DNA of 9,278 nucleotides from Caldimonas sp. (GTDB lineage: Bacteria > Pseudomonadota > Gammaproteobacteria > Burkholderiales > Burkholderiaceae_C). The translations under genes and the position numbers were made by a program. The notes under the pieces are model-generated. The model was not told the DNA's origin. It worked only from the letters and a program-made list of their open reading frames with translations, and did no database searches. The DNA lies in assembly GCA_030150305.1 (NCBI GenBank), contig JASLGD010000486.1, forward strand, positions 1 to 9,278. The letters run 5' to 3'. Of the stretch, positions 1 through 5,885 are shown in pieces. The number at the start of each line of letters is the position of its first letter. Position 1 is the first letter of the stretch.

Positions 1-618
1 GGCGGCGCCGGGTGCGGGGCACGGCAGCACCGACGTGCACGGGATCGGGTCGGAGATCGGCGACAGCGACTGGCTCAGCGCGACCGCGCGATGCGCCGGA
101 GCGGCGAGCAGGAGGCCGCGCGCCATCGGGTACGTCGACGCGTCGGCGGGCAGGTCGAGCACCTGCACCGGAACGATGTCGCCGCCGGCGTCGCGGCGCG
201 AGACGAGCAGTCGCTCGGCGAGCGCACCGGTGCCGGTGCCGGAGACGGCGTCGATCGCGTACACCGAGGTGCCGTCGGTCTTGAGCAGGTCCTCCTCGTC
301 GACGCCGGCCTCCTGGACGGTCGTGTTGGACGCCGCGACGGCAGTCCCGGTGGCGCTCACCGGAAGCTCGGCGCCGGGAGGCGGGATGCCGTCGAGCGAG
401 ACCTGCGGCTCGGCCTGCCGCTCGGCGTCGCGCGCGCGCAGGAGCGACTGCACCTGCTTCAGCAGGTCGCCGGGCTGCGACGCCTGCAGCGCGGCGTCGT
501 TGGTCGCCGCGGGTGCGCTCGACGAGCTACCGCCGCCGCAGCCGCTCGCGAGCAGGGTTGCGAGCAGCAGCGCCGTGGCGAGGGCGCGCCGTCCAGGGCG
601 TTCGTGCGCGAGCGGCAT
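1..618 (-). CDS. Secreted beta-propeller-family lipoprotein (PF09826-like), 3' end missing
   Basis: Reading leftwards from an ATG at 618-616, the frame stays open for 206 codons to the window edge, so only the N-terminal part is present. The start has a strong Shine-Dalgarno AAGGAG five bases upstream. Residues 1-27 form a lipoprotein signal peptide: Arg-containing N-region, Ala/Leu-rich core and lipobox LASG-Cys27. A Gly/Ser linker follows. Residues about 98-120 read N-T-T-V-Q-E-A-G-V-D-E-E-D-L-L-K-T-D-G, which closely resembles the hallmark 'TNVQVEGVDEADIVKTDG' that opens the secreted C-terminal beta-propeller family (Beta_propel, COG4880). The predicted product is an outer-membrane or periplasmic lipid-anchored beta-propeller of unknown role; the blades themselves lie beyond the window. 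It is transcribed divergently from the DUF6502 gene across a shared palindromic promoter. The lipoprotein call is firm and the family call is good, resting on the motif; no biochemical function is known to me for the family. Confidence 0.8.
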   Translation of the reverse strand, partial: MPLAHERPGRRALATALLLATLLASGCGGGSSSSAPAATNDAALQASQPGDLLKQVQSLLRARDAERQAEPQVSLDGIPPPGAELPVSATGTAVAASNTTVQEAGVDEEDLLKTDGTSVYAIDAVSGTGTGALAERLLVSRRDAGGDIVPVQVLDLPADASTYPMARGLLLAAPAHRAVALSQSLSPISDPIPCTSVLPCPAPGAA

Positions 619-627
619 GTCGTCTCC

Positions 628-656
628 TTGACCGTTCGATGTCGTTGTGGGAAAAT
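628..656 (+). promoter_or_regulatory. Sigma70-like promoter of the DUF6502 operon
   Basis: TTGACC (628-633) and GAAAAT (651-656) are separated by exactly 17 bp. They match the sigma70 -35 and -10 consensus at 5/6 and 4/6 positions. The predicted transcription start is near 663. This places the in-frame ATG at 639 upstream of the transcript and supports the GTG at 702 as the true start of the DUF6502 gene. The -10 element lies inside the palindrome at 646-664 and overlaps the -10 of the divergent promoter. Confidence 0.5.
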
Positions 657-664
657 ATCCCACA
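646..664. promoter_or_regulatory. Palindromic operator-like site in divergent promoter
   Basis: TGTGGGAAAATATCCCACA has 7-bp perfect inverted arms (TGTGGGA / TCCCACA) around a 5-bp AT core, an AT-rich island in an otherwise GC-rich region. It covers the predicted -10 elements of both divergent promoters, so a dimeric protein bound here would block both transcripts. I do not recognise it as the site of a named regulator. Its symmetry is what a dimeric transcription factor would require, and the adjacent DUF6502 product is a candidate (inference). Confidence 0.6.
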
Positions 665-675
665 GAGATCGAGCA

Positions 676-681
676 CGTCAA
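676..681 (-). promoter_or_regulatory. -35 element of the beta-propeller lipoprotein promoter
   Basis: On the minus strand TTGACG (681-676) matches five of six bases of the sigma70 -35 consensus. It lies 16 bp upstream of GATATT (659-654), a 4/6 match to the -10 consensus. Transcription would start near 647, giving a leader of about 28 nt that contains the AAGGAG ribosome-binding site of the gene starting at 618. Predicted from sequence only. Confidence 0.5.
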
Positions 682-701
682 GCGAGCACTCTCCCGAATC
701 C

Positions 702-1502
702 GTGACGAGCCGTAACGCGATCGTCGAAGCCACCGTGCTGCGCGTGATGCGGCCGCTGGTGCGCCTGCTCGTTCGTCACGGCGTCACCTATCCGGCGTTC
801 GCGACGGCGCTCAAGCGCGTCTTCCTCGACGCCGCCGTCGACGAGCTGCGCGAGCGCGCGATGGCGCAGACCGACAGCGCGCTCTCGCTGCTGTCAGGCG
901 TGCACCGTCGCGACGTGCGAACGCTCACGCGCGAGCCGGCCGCGAAGGCGCGTGCCGCCAAGGTGCCGCTCTCGCTCGCCGGCGAGGTCATCGCGCGCTG
1001 GCTGAGCGACGCCGCGTACCAGGACCGCAGGCGACGGCCGCGCGCCCTCGAGCGCGCCGAGTTCGACGCCATGGTCGCGAGCGTCAGCAGCGACGTGCGC
1101 GGCCGCGCCATGCTCGACGAGCTGCTCCGCCTCGGCGTCGTCCACGAGGGCGACGCCGGCGTTGTCCTCAACGCCGGCGGCTTCGCGCCGCGCCAGGGCT
1201 TCGCCGAGACGGCCGATCTGTTCGCGGCCAACGTCGCCGATCACGCCGCCGCAGCGGCGGCGAACCTGCAGGGCGAGGCCAACTTCCTCGAGCAGGCGAT
1301 GTACGTCGACCGGCTCGGCGAGGCCTCGGTCGAGCGCTTGCGGCGTGCCGCTTCGCGCGCGTGGGCGAAGGCGCTGCCCGGCGTCCTCGCCGAGGCACAG
1401 CAATGCAGCGACGCCGACGCGCACGATGCCGCCGCGGCGGCCGGCGGGCGGCGCGTCCGCTTCGGCGTCTACTTCTACAGCAGCGAGGGAGAACGACGGT
1501 GA
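702..1502 (+). CDS. DUF6502 family protein, possible wHTH regulator
   Basis: This 266-residue soluble protein has the DUF6502 pattern near its N-terminus: V-L-R-V-M-R-P-L-V-R-L-L-V-R-H-G-V-T-Y-P-A-F, then A-L-K-R-V-F-L-D-A. Residues about 60-75 (S-L-L-S-G-V-H-R-R-D-V-R-T-L) look like the recognition half of a helix-turn-helix. A W-L-S-D segment and M-L-D-E-L-L-R-L-G-V-V follow, like the second helical unit of a winged-helix domain. The C-terminal third is Ala-rich and helical. No signal peptide or membrane segment is seen. I chose GTG 702 because family members have only a short leader before the conserved block and because the predicted promoter and palindrome lie just upstream; ATG 639 is in frame but overlaps that promoter. 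Neither start has a good Shine-Dalgarno. The stop overlaps the start of the lipoprotein gene (GTGA), indicating translational coupling. DUF6502 has no established function; DNA binding is my inference. Confidence 0.75.
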   Translation: MTSRNAIVEATVLRVMRPLVRLLVRHGVTYPAFATALKRVFLDAAVDELRERAMAQTDSALSLLSGVHRRDVRTLTREPAAKARAAKVPLSLAGEVIARWLSDAAYQDRRRRPRALERAEFDAMVASVSSDVRGRAMLDELLRLGVVHEGDAGVVLNAGGFAPRQGFAETADLFAANVADHAAAAAANLQGEANFLEQAMYVDRLGEASVERLRRAASRAWAKALPGVLAEAQQCSDADAHDAAAAAGGRRVRFGVYFYSSEGERR

Positions 1503-2032
1503 AACCCCCATCCTGGACAGCGTGCTGCTCGGCCGCCGCGCTCGCGGTGCTGCTCGCGCTCGCCGGCTGCGGGCCGGGCGTCGGCGGCACCGGCACCGGC
1601 GGCGCGCTCACGACCTTCGGCGCGACCGCGGCGTCGGTGTGCAGCAGCAGCTTCGCGCTCGAGCTCGGCTGCGCGCAGGCGCCCGCCCCGGCGCCGTCGT
1701 CGCCGACCGGCCCCGGCGCGGGAACGCCGCCGGTGCAATTCGTCGACGCAAGCGGGCGCGTCACGCTCGACGTCGACGGCAACGACGCGACGCTTCAATC
1801 GTCGTGCCTGCAGCTTCGCTTCGACGGCAGCTTCGGTCGCAACGCGGGCGGCGAGGCGTTCTTCGGCAGCGCCGTCGCCGCGGGCGGCGGCACGCCGGCG
1901 TCGCTGACCGTCGTGCCGGTCGCAGGCCCGGCGTTGAGCGTCGAGCTGCGCGACGTCGACGGCAAGACGCTCCTCGGTCCGGTCGTGCTGCAGCGTGCCG
2001 CGGTGCCGACGACGGCACCCGCCGGCTGCTGA
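1499..2032 (+). CDS. Small cysteine-containing lipoprotein of unknown function
   Basis: Translation starts at GTG 1499, overlapping the DUF6502 stop by 4 bp (GTGA) and preceded by a purine-rich GAGGGAG, so the two genes are co-translated. The product has 177 residues. A type II signal peptide ends in L-A-G-Cys24 and is followed by G-P-G-V-G-G-T-G-T-G-G, a flexible Gly-rich tether. This resembles the N-terminus of betaproteobacterial DUF5666-type lipoproteins, though the typical DUF5666 repeats are not evident. A Pro/Ala linker (about 60-78) leads into a compact beta-rich region of about 95 residues with acidic strands (V-T-L-D-V-D-G-N-D; V-E-L-R-D-V-D-G-K-T). Four cysteines follow the lipidated one (48, 58, 103 and the C-terminal residue 177), enough for two disulfides in the periplasm. 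No enzyme motif is recognised. Location: anchored to the inner or outer membrane, facing the periplasm; residue +2 is Gly, so inner-membrane retention by Asp+2 is not predicted. Confidence 0.75.
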   Translation: MKPPSWTACCSAAALAVLLALAGCGPGVGGTGTGGALTTFGATAASVCSSSFALELGCAQAPAPAPSSPTGPGAGTPPVQFVDASGRVTLDVDGNDATLQSSCLQLRFDGSFGRNAGGEAFFGSAVAAGGGTPASLTVVPVAGPALSVELRDVDGKTLLGPVVLQRAAVPTTAPAGC

Positions 2033-2071
2033 CCGCGTCAGCTGCCCTTGCCGCAGGTGCCGCGGCTCGGT

Positions 2072-2098
2072 GAAGGCGCTGCTCGCCCGAGCGCCTTC
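2072..2098. terminator. Hairpin between convergent operons, possible bidirectional terminator
   Basis: GAAGGCGCT (2072-2080) and AGCGCCTTC (2090-2098) are perfect 9-bp inverted arms around a 9-nt loop. The hairpin lies 40 bp after the lipoprotein stop on the plus strand and 10 bp beyond the Rieske beta-subunit stop on the minus strand. Neither side has a real T-tract, so classic intrinsic termination is uncertain. It may instead protect 3' ends or act with Rho. Confidence 0.45.
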
Positions 2099-2107
2099 GC
2101 CGTTCCG

Positions 2108-2791
2108 TCAGACCCAGATCTGCAGCACGTAGTCGAACGGCGCCTGGCCGTTGAAGAGGTCGACGCGCTGCAGCTTGATCTTCAGCGCGCCGCTCGCGTC
2201 GCGAACGAGCGTGTGGCGGTAGCTGCCGCCGAAGTGGCGGATGGCGTCGCGCCTCAGCTCCATCATGTGAAAGCGCGACCGGACCTCGATCTCCTCCGGG
2301 GTCTGCGATTCGATCGCGACGTGCGAGACGAGGTGGTTCGTCTCCCACATCGGCGCCTGCGACCACGCGTTCGGATGCGAGACGCGGCCCTTTCGGATTT
2401 CCATCATCGGCTTGTCCTCGGCGAAGATCGAGGGCGAGCCTTCCCATTCGGTCTGCTCGCGCGTCACCGGCATCCAGTAGACGCCGTCGGCGGCGAAGAG
2501 GTCGATGAACGCCTGCCAGTGCTTGCCGTCGAGCAGCTCGGCCTGGCGAAAGAGGAACTGCTCGACCTCGCGCTGCACGTCGTTGCTCGCGACGATCGCG
2601 GGGCGCGGTAGCGCCGCGGCGTCGTGCGCCGGCAGCGGGGCGCGCGGCGAATGGTCGGGCGCGATCCGCTGCGCGCCGGTCGGCGCAGTGTCGCCGGCCT
2701 CGATCACGACCTCCTGCGCGAGCAGGTGCTCGAAGTCGGGTCCCGCGCTCGGGATGGCGCGCGAGCCCGCGTCGTCTTTCGCGTTTGCCAT
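2108..2791 (-). CDS. Rieske aromatic-ring-hydroxylating dioxygenase, beta (small) subunit
   Basis: This 227-residue protein starts at ATG 2791, with GGAGG six bases upstream and only 11 bp after the alpha-subunit stop. From about residue 70 it matches the SnoaL/NTF2-like small subunit of ring-hydroxylating oxygenases. Seen are Q-R-E-V-E-Q-F-L-F-R-Q-A-E-L-L-D, H-W-Q-A-F-I-D-L-F-A-A-D-G-V-Y-W-M-P, the E-D-K-P-M-M-E-I-R strand, a later S-H-V-A-I-E, and a C-terminal R-V-D-L-F-N with an aromatic-rich tail. These subunits have no catalytic residues; they stabilise the alpha3beta3 hexamer in the cytoplasm. The family is usually about 160-195 residues. Here residues 1-69 form an extra Ala/Pro-rich N-terminal extension with no recognised domain. 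An internal GTG at 2578 would remove it but lacks a ribosome-binding site, so I keep the long form. The substrate cannot be read from this subunit. Confidence 0.88.
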   Translation of the reverse strand: MANAKDDAGSRAIPSAGPDFEHLLAQEVVIEAGDTAPTGAQRIAPDHSPRAPLPAHDAAALPRPAIVASNDVQREVEQFLFRQAELLDGKHWQAFIDLFAADGVYWMPVTREQTEWEGSPSIFAEDKPMMEIRKGRVSHPNAWSQAPMWETNHLVSHVAIESQTPEEIEVRSRFHMMELRRDAIRHFGGSYRHTLVRDASGALKIKLQRVDLFNGQAPFDYVLQIWV

Positions 2792-2802
2792 CGTCGCCTC
2801 CG

Positions 2803-4092
2803 TCACGCCGCCATGTACCTGGACCACGCCTTGAACTGGTTGCGCATGACCGCCTCCGACGTGCCGTGGTTCGAATACGTGACGCCGTTCTCCTCGCGGT
2901 CGTCGCCGTACCAGCGGTGGAAGCTCACCCAGTCGCCGCCTTTCGACTGCAGCCCCCATTGGCCCTTGGTCCAGTTCTCGAGGTCGTCGGCGTTGATCAT
3001 CGTCGCCGGCGAGTTGACCAGGTTGTAGTACCAGAGGCTGCGGCGGTAGATCGCCTCGGGGACGCCCTTGAGGCGAAAGTGCCAGATCTCCGACAGCGTC
3101 TTGTCGGGCGCGACCGGCCGCAGGCAGCGCAGCTGCTGCAGCGGCGACTGCACCGACAGGTACGGATAGACGAGCACGTGGTGGATCGAGCGCGACAGGT
3201 ATTCCTCGGTCTTCGCCTCGCCGTACGCGCGCTTCAGCAGCTCTTCGTGCGCGACGGTGTCGGGATCGCGCGGCCTGAGGCCCATGTACGCCTTCAGGAT
3301 GCCGTGGCCGCGCGGGAAGTTGATCGTCTGCACCGAATCCCACTGCTCGAAGCTCGACGCGAACGCCGACAGGTAGTGGTAGTAGAGCGGGGCGCTGCCC
3401 TGCTCGGCCTTGATGCGCTTCTCGACGCGGCCGGCGGCGATCCCGGTCGACTGGTGCGTCACCGAGGGATGGAGCGCGTCGAGCTGGTTCTCCATGAAGA
3501 ACTTCCAGTTCGAGTGCTGCATGACGCGGTGGCAGATCGGCACGGCCTCGACCTCGCCGACCGGCGAGCGGTCGCACATGTCGTCGAACGCGACCTTCGC
3601 CTCGCCGAGGAACTCCGCGAGCGTCGGGCCGTCGGCAGCGAGGCTCGCGAAGACGAAGCCGCGGTAGCTGTCGACGCGCGCCGCGCGCTTCATTCCGCAG
3701 TCGGGGTTGTCGCGCGTCATTCGCGTTCCTTCGTAGCCCTTGGCGAGCGGGATCGCGCGCACGCTGCCGTCGAGGTGGAAGCTCCACGCGTGGTACGAGC
3801 AGACGAGCGCGCTGCCGGTGTTGCCCTTGAGGTTGCCGACGACCTCGACGCCGCGGTGCGGGCAGCGGTTGTAGAGCACCTGCACGCCGCCGTCGTTCTG
3901 CCGCACCATCAGCATCGGCTGGCGGCCGATCGTCACCGCGTAGTAGTCGCCGGCATTAGGCACCTGCGAGACGTGGCCGCAGTAGACCCAGATCCGCTCC
4001 CAGATCTTTTCCATCTCGGCGTCGAAGATCTGCTGGTCGGTGTAGACGGTGCGGTGGACGCGGTCGGGCTCGACGAGTGCGGAGAGATCCAT
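2803..4092 (-). CDS. Rieske aromatic-ring-hydroxylating dioxygenase, alpha (large) subunit
   Basis: This 429-residue protein is the catalytic subunit of a ring-hydroxylating oxygenase, which inserts dioxygen into an aromatic ring using electrons delivered by a ferredoxin/reductase. The N-terminal Rieske domain has C77-P-H79 and C98-S-Y-H101, the ligands of the [2Fe-2S] cluster. The C-terminal domain has the mononuclear-iron site in E-N202-Q-L-D205-A-L-H208-P-S-V-T-H213: His208 and His213 as ligands and Asp205 as the likely electron bridge to the neighbouring Rieske centre. The third ligand is Asp369 or Asp370 in N-A-D-D-L-E-N-W. Spacing and length are canonical, so the enzyme should be active. 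The start is ATG 4092, with GAGGA five bases upstream; longer in-frame starts would run through the divergent promoter region. It forms an operon with the beta subunit. No ferredoxin, reductase or dihydrodiol dehydrogenase is encoded in the window, so redox partners must be elsewhere. The substrate is unresolved. Confidence 0.93.
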   Translation of the reverse strand: MDLSALVEPDRVHRTVYTDQQIFDAEMEKIWERIWVYCGHVSQVPNAGDYYAVTIGRQPMLMVRQNDGGVQVLYNRCPHRGVEVVGNLKGNTGSALVCSYHAWSFHLDGSVRAIPLAKGYEGTRMTRDNPDCGMKRAARVDSYRGFVFASLAADGPTLAEFLGEAKVAFDDMCDRSPVGEVEAVPICHRVMQHSNWKFFMENQLDALHPSVTHQSTGIAAGRVEKRIKAEQGSAPLYYHYLSAFASSFEQWDSVQTINFPRGHGILKAYMGLRPRDPDTVAHEELLKRAYGEAKTEEYLSRSIHHVLVYPYLSVQSPLQQLRCLRPVAPDKTLSEIWHFRLKGVPEAIYRRSLWYYNLVNSPATMINADDLENWTKGQWGLQSKGGDWVSFHRWYGDDREENGVTYSNHGTSEAVMRNQFKAWSRYMAA

Positions 4093-4205
4093 CGGGGTCC
4101 TCGGAGGCGATGGCGGCGCGCCGCGCCGCGATGCGGTCGAGTCTAGGGCCGGCGACGGGGCGCCGGAACCCGGGTCGGTCCCCGAGGACGGCATAGACTG
4201 GACGC
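4093..4205. promoter_or_regulatory. Divergent promoter region between dioxygenase operon and hydrolase
   Basis: The 113-bp gap holds an imperfect inverted repeat, arms 4136-4150 and 4189-4203, matching at 11 of 15 positions. Each arm contains TAGACT read outward (minus strand 4145-4140, plus strand 4194-4199), a 4/6 match to the -10 consensus. Each could be the -10 of its own gene. The plus-strand copy ends 6 bp before the hydrolase ATG, which would give a leaderless or nearly leaderless mRNA. No convincing -35 boxes are seen. Confidence 0.35.
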
Positions 4206-5069
4206 ATGGACGCGTCCGCATCGACATTCGTCTCGTCGCCGGAGATCGACGCGCAGTACAACGCGGGCGCCGCCGTCGCCGACTCGGCCGAGCGCCTGCG
4301 GCGTCACGGCGAGCTGAGCGCCGAGGCGCGCGCGCGGCTGCGCTGCATCGAAGGCATCGCGTACGGGCCGACGCTCGACGAGACGCTCGACGTCTTTCCC
4401 GCTGCCGCTCCGGCATCGCCGGTGTTCGTCTTCATCCACGGCGGCTACTGGCGGCGCTTCGCCGCGCGCGACTACCACCTCGTCGCGCTCGGCCTGGTTC
4501 CTCTCGGCATCACGACCGTGTGCGTCGACTACGCGCTCTGCCCCAAGGTGACGATCGACGAGATCGTTCGCCAGTGCCGCGCCGCGGTCGCCTGGACGCT
4601 GCGCAGGATCGGCGAGCACGGCGGCGATCCGGCACGCGTCGCCGTCGGCGGCCACTCGGCCGGCGGGCATCTCACCGCGATGTGCCTCGAAGCGCGCTGG
4701 GACGAGGACTACGGGCTCGCGAAAGACCCGCTCGCCGCGGCGGTGCTCGTGAGCGGCATCTACGACATCGCGCCGCTGCGCGCGAGCTATCTGCAGCCGT
4801 CGATCCAGCTCGACGACGGCGTCGTCCGCCGCAACTCGCCGATGTTCAGCGTGCGGCGCTGCGCGACGCCGGCGCTGGTGACGTGGGGTGCCGACGAGAG
4901 CGCCGAGTTCGCGCGCCAGGCGACGCAGTTCCATGCCGCGTGGCAGAGCGCCGGCAACACCGCCGAGCTGCTGCCGCAGCAGGGCGCCAACCACTTCACC
5001 GCGATCGACGGCCTTGCCGATCCGGCGAGCACGCTGTCGCGCTGGATCGCGACCAGGCTCGGCGCCTGA
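4206..5069 (+). CDS. Alpha/beta hydrolase, kynurenine formamidase-like
   Basis: This 287-residue protein has the alpha/beta-hydrolase fold of the hormone-sensitive-lipase/arylformamidase group. Seen are the oxyanion-hole motif H78-G-G-Y-W, the nucleophile elbow G-H-S151-A-G-G, a probable acid in W-G-A-D230-E-S-A-E-F, and the catalytic H263 in A-N-H-F. H-G-G-Y-W together with G-H-S-A-G-G-H-L is typical of kynurenine formamidase-like proteins (N-formylkynurenine to kynurenine, EC 3.5.1.9), but many relatives are generic esterases or amidases. No signal peptide is present, so it is cytoplasmic. It faces the Rieske dioxygenase operon across a short shared promoter region, which suggests a joint catabolic role, for example hydrolysing an amide or ester before or after ring hydroxylation (inference). 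No good Shine-Dalgarno precedes ATG 4206; the hexamer TAGACT ends 6 bp before it, consistent with leaderless expression. The next gene converges, with a 4-bp gap. Confidence 0.85.
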   Translation: MDASASTFVSSPEIDAQYNAGAAVADSAERLRRHGELSAEARARLRCIEGIAYGPTLDETLDVFPAAAPASPVFVFIHGGYWRRFAARDYHLVALGLVPLGITTVCVDYALCPKVTIDEIVRQCRAAVAWTLRRIGEHGGDPARVAVGGHSAGGHLTAMCLEARWDEDYGLAKDPLAAAVLVSGIYDIAPLRASYLQPSIQLDDGVVRRNSPMFSVRRCATPALVTWGADESAEFARQATQFHAAWQSAGNTAELLPQQGANHFTAIDGLADPASTLSRWIATRLGA

Positions 5070-5073
5070 CGGC

Positions 5074-5853
5074 CTACTTCAGGAGCGGCTTGCCGCCGTC
5101 GTTGCCGCCGCAGGTCATGACCGTGCGCTGCGCCGGCATCTTGCCGGTGCGCAGGCCGTACTGCGTGTTGTCGGGGTAGTAGAACGCCTCGGGGCGAAAC
5201 CACACCTTCAGACGCTGCGGGTTGACCGACGCGATCTGCGTCCAGCGCTCGTTGTCGCGCAGGCCGTCGATCGGCTCGAGGTACGCGGTCGCGTAGACGA
5301 AGCCGCCCTGCTTGTTCGAGAACGGCCCGATGATGTCGGCGTGGAACGGCACCGCGATCGTCTCGGCGAGCGCCGAGCCGTCGCCGCCGACCGACTGCGT
5401 GAACGTGAACTCGCCGTAGATCGCCGCGGTGGGTGTGCCGTGCAGGTTCTCGACCGCGACGTTGACGGCGAGCAGCGGCGTCTTGCAGTCGCCCTTGGGC
5501 GGCACCATGCGCACGCTCGCGAGGTAGTAGCGGAACTGCGCGTTCATCGTCTTCGGCGAGCGGCCGCGGATCAGCTCGGCCATCTCGTCGGGGCTTTCGA
5601 AGATGCGCGGCTCGCCGTTCGGGCCGCCGCGAATCGCCTCTGCGGCGATCGCCTCGTCGACGGTGTGCGAGTACGACTGCCCGCCGGTCGGCATCTCGGT
5701 GTACTCGCGGCGCTCGCGCGGCGCGGCCTTGGTCGCCGCGGCTTGCGCGCGCGGCGTCGCGGCCGCCGGCTTGGCGGGCGGCGGCTCCGCCTTCTTGCAT
5801 GCGGTCGCGGCGAGCGCGACGGCGACGGCGAGGAGGAGGCGATGGCGGCGCAC
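5074..5853 (-). CDS. Lipoprotein of unknown function
   Basis: The chosen start is GTG 5853; an in-frame TTG at 5859 is the alternative, and there is no ATG. Neither has a strong ribosome-binding site. The product of about 259 residues begins with a basic N-terminus (R-R-H-R), a Leu/Ala/Val core and a lipobox A-T-A-Cys19 followed by K-K. A Pro/Ala/Lys-rich tether of some 30 residues comes next. The remaining 200 residues form one soluble, probably beta-rich domain with recognisable islands: Q-F-R-Y-Y-L-A-S-V-R-M-V-P, G-D-C-K-T-P, A-I-Y-G-E-F-T-F-T, K-V-W-F-R-P-E-A-F-Y-Y-P-D-N-T-Q-Y-G-L, and V-M-T-C-G-G near the end. The two later cysteines could form a disulfide. I do not recognise the family and see no catalytic motif. 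It is an envelope protein, divergent from the manB-like mutase gene and convergent with the hydrolase. Neither neighbour gives a clear clue to its job. Confidence 0.78.
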   Translation of the reverse strand: MRRHRLLLAVAVALAATACKKAEPPPAKPAAATPRAQAAATKAAPRERREYTEMPTGGQSYSHTVDEAIAAEAIRGGPNGEPRIFESPDEMAELIRGRSPKTMNAQFRYYLASVRMVPPKGDCKTPLLAVNVAVENLHGTPTAAIYGEFTFTQSVGGDGSALAETIAVPFHADIIGPFSNKQGGFVYATAYLEPIDGLRDNERWTQIASVNPQRLKVWFRPEAFYYPDNTQYGLRTGKMPAQRTVMTCGGNDGGKPLLK

Positions 5854-5879
5854 GGGCAAATCTTCGGGGGACGTCGGCG

Positions 5880-5885
5880 GTTATC
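5880..5885 (-). promoter_or_regulatory. Possible -10 element for the unknown lipoprotein
   Basis: GATAAC on the minus strand (5885-5880) is a 4/6 match to the -10 consensus. It would start transcription about 20 nt before the GTG at 5853. Only a weak TCAAGT lies about 16 bp upstream as a possible -35. Low confidence. Confidence 0.25.

Noticed and set aside
639..701. In-frame ATG 639 as the DUF6502 start
   Set aside because: It would place the palindrome and the predicted -10 inside the coding region, has no Shine-Dalgarno, and adds a low-complexity N-terminus not typical of the family.
12..705. Several plus-strand frames over the first 700 bases
   Set aside because: Shadows of the minus-strand beta-propeller lipoprotein, which has a strong ribosome-binding site, signal peptide and family motif.
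2785..4146. 453-codon plus-strand frame antisense to the dioxygenase alpha subunit
   Set aside because: Composition is that of an antisense shadow (V/A/R/D/H-rich); the minus strand encodes a complete Rieske oxygenase.
2803..4416. Longer 537-codon version of the dioxygenase alpha subunit
   Set aside because: The upstream 108 residues are Arg/Ser-rich and run into the divergent hydrolase gene; ATG 4092 has a ribosome-binding site and matches the family's N-terminus.
4049..5179. 376-codon plus-strand frame and 283-codon minus frame over the hydrolase
   Set aside because: Both lack motifs and overlap the hydrolase reading frame, which carries an intact catalytic triad.
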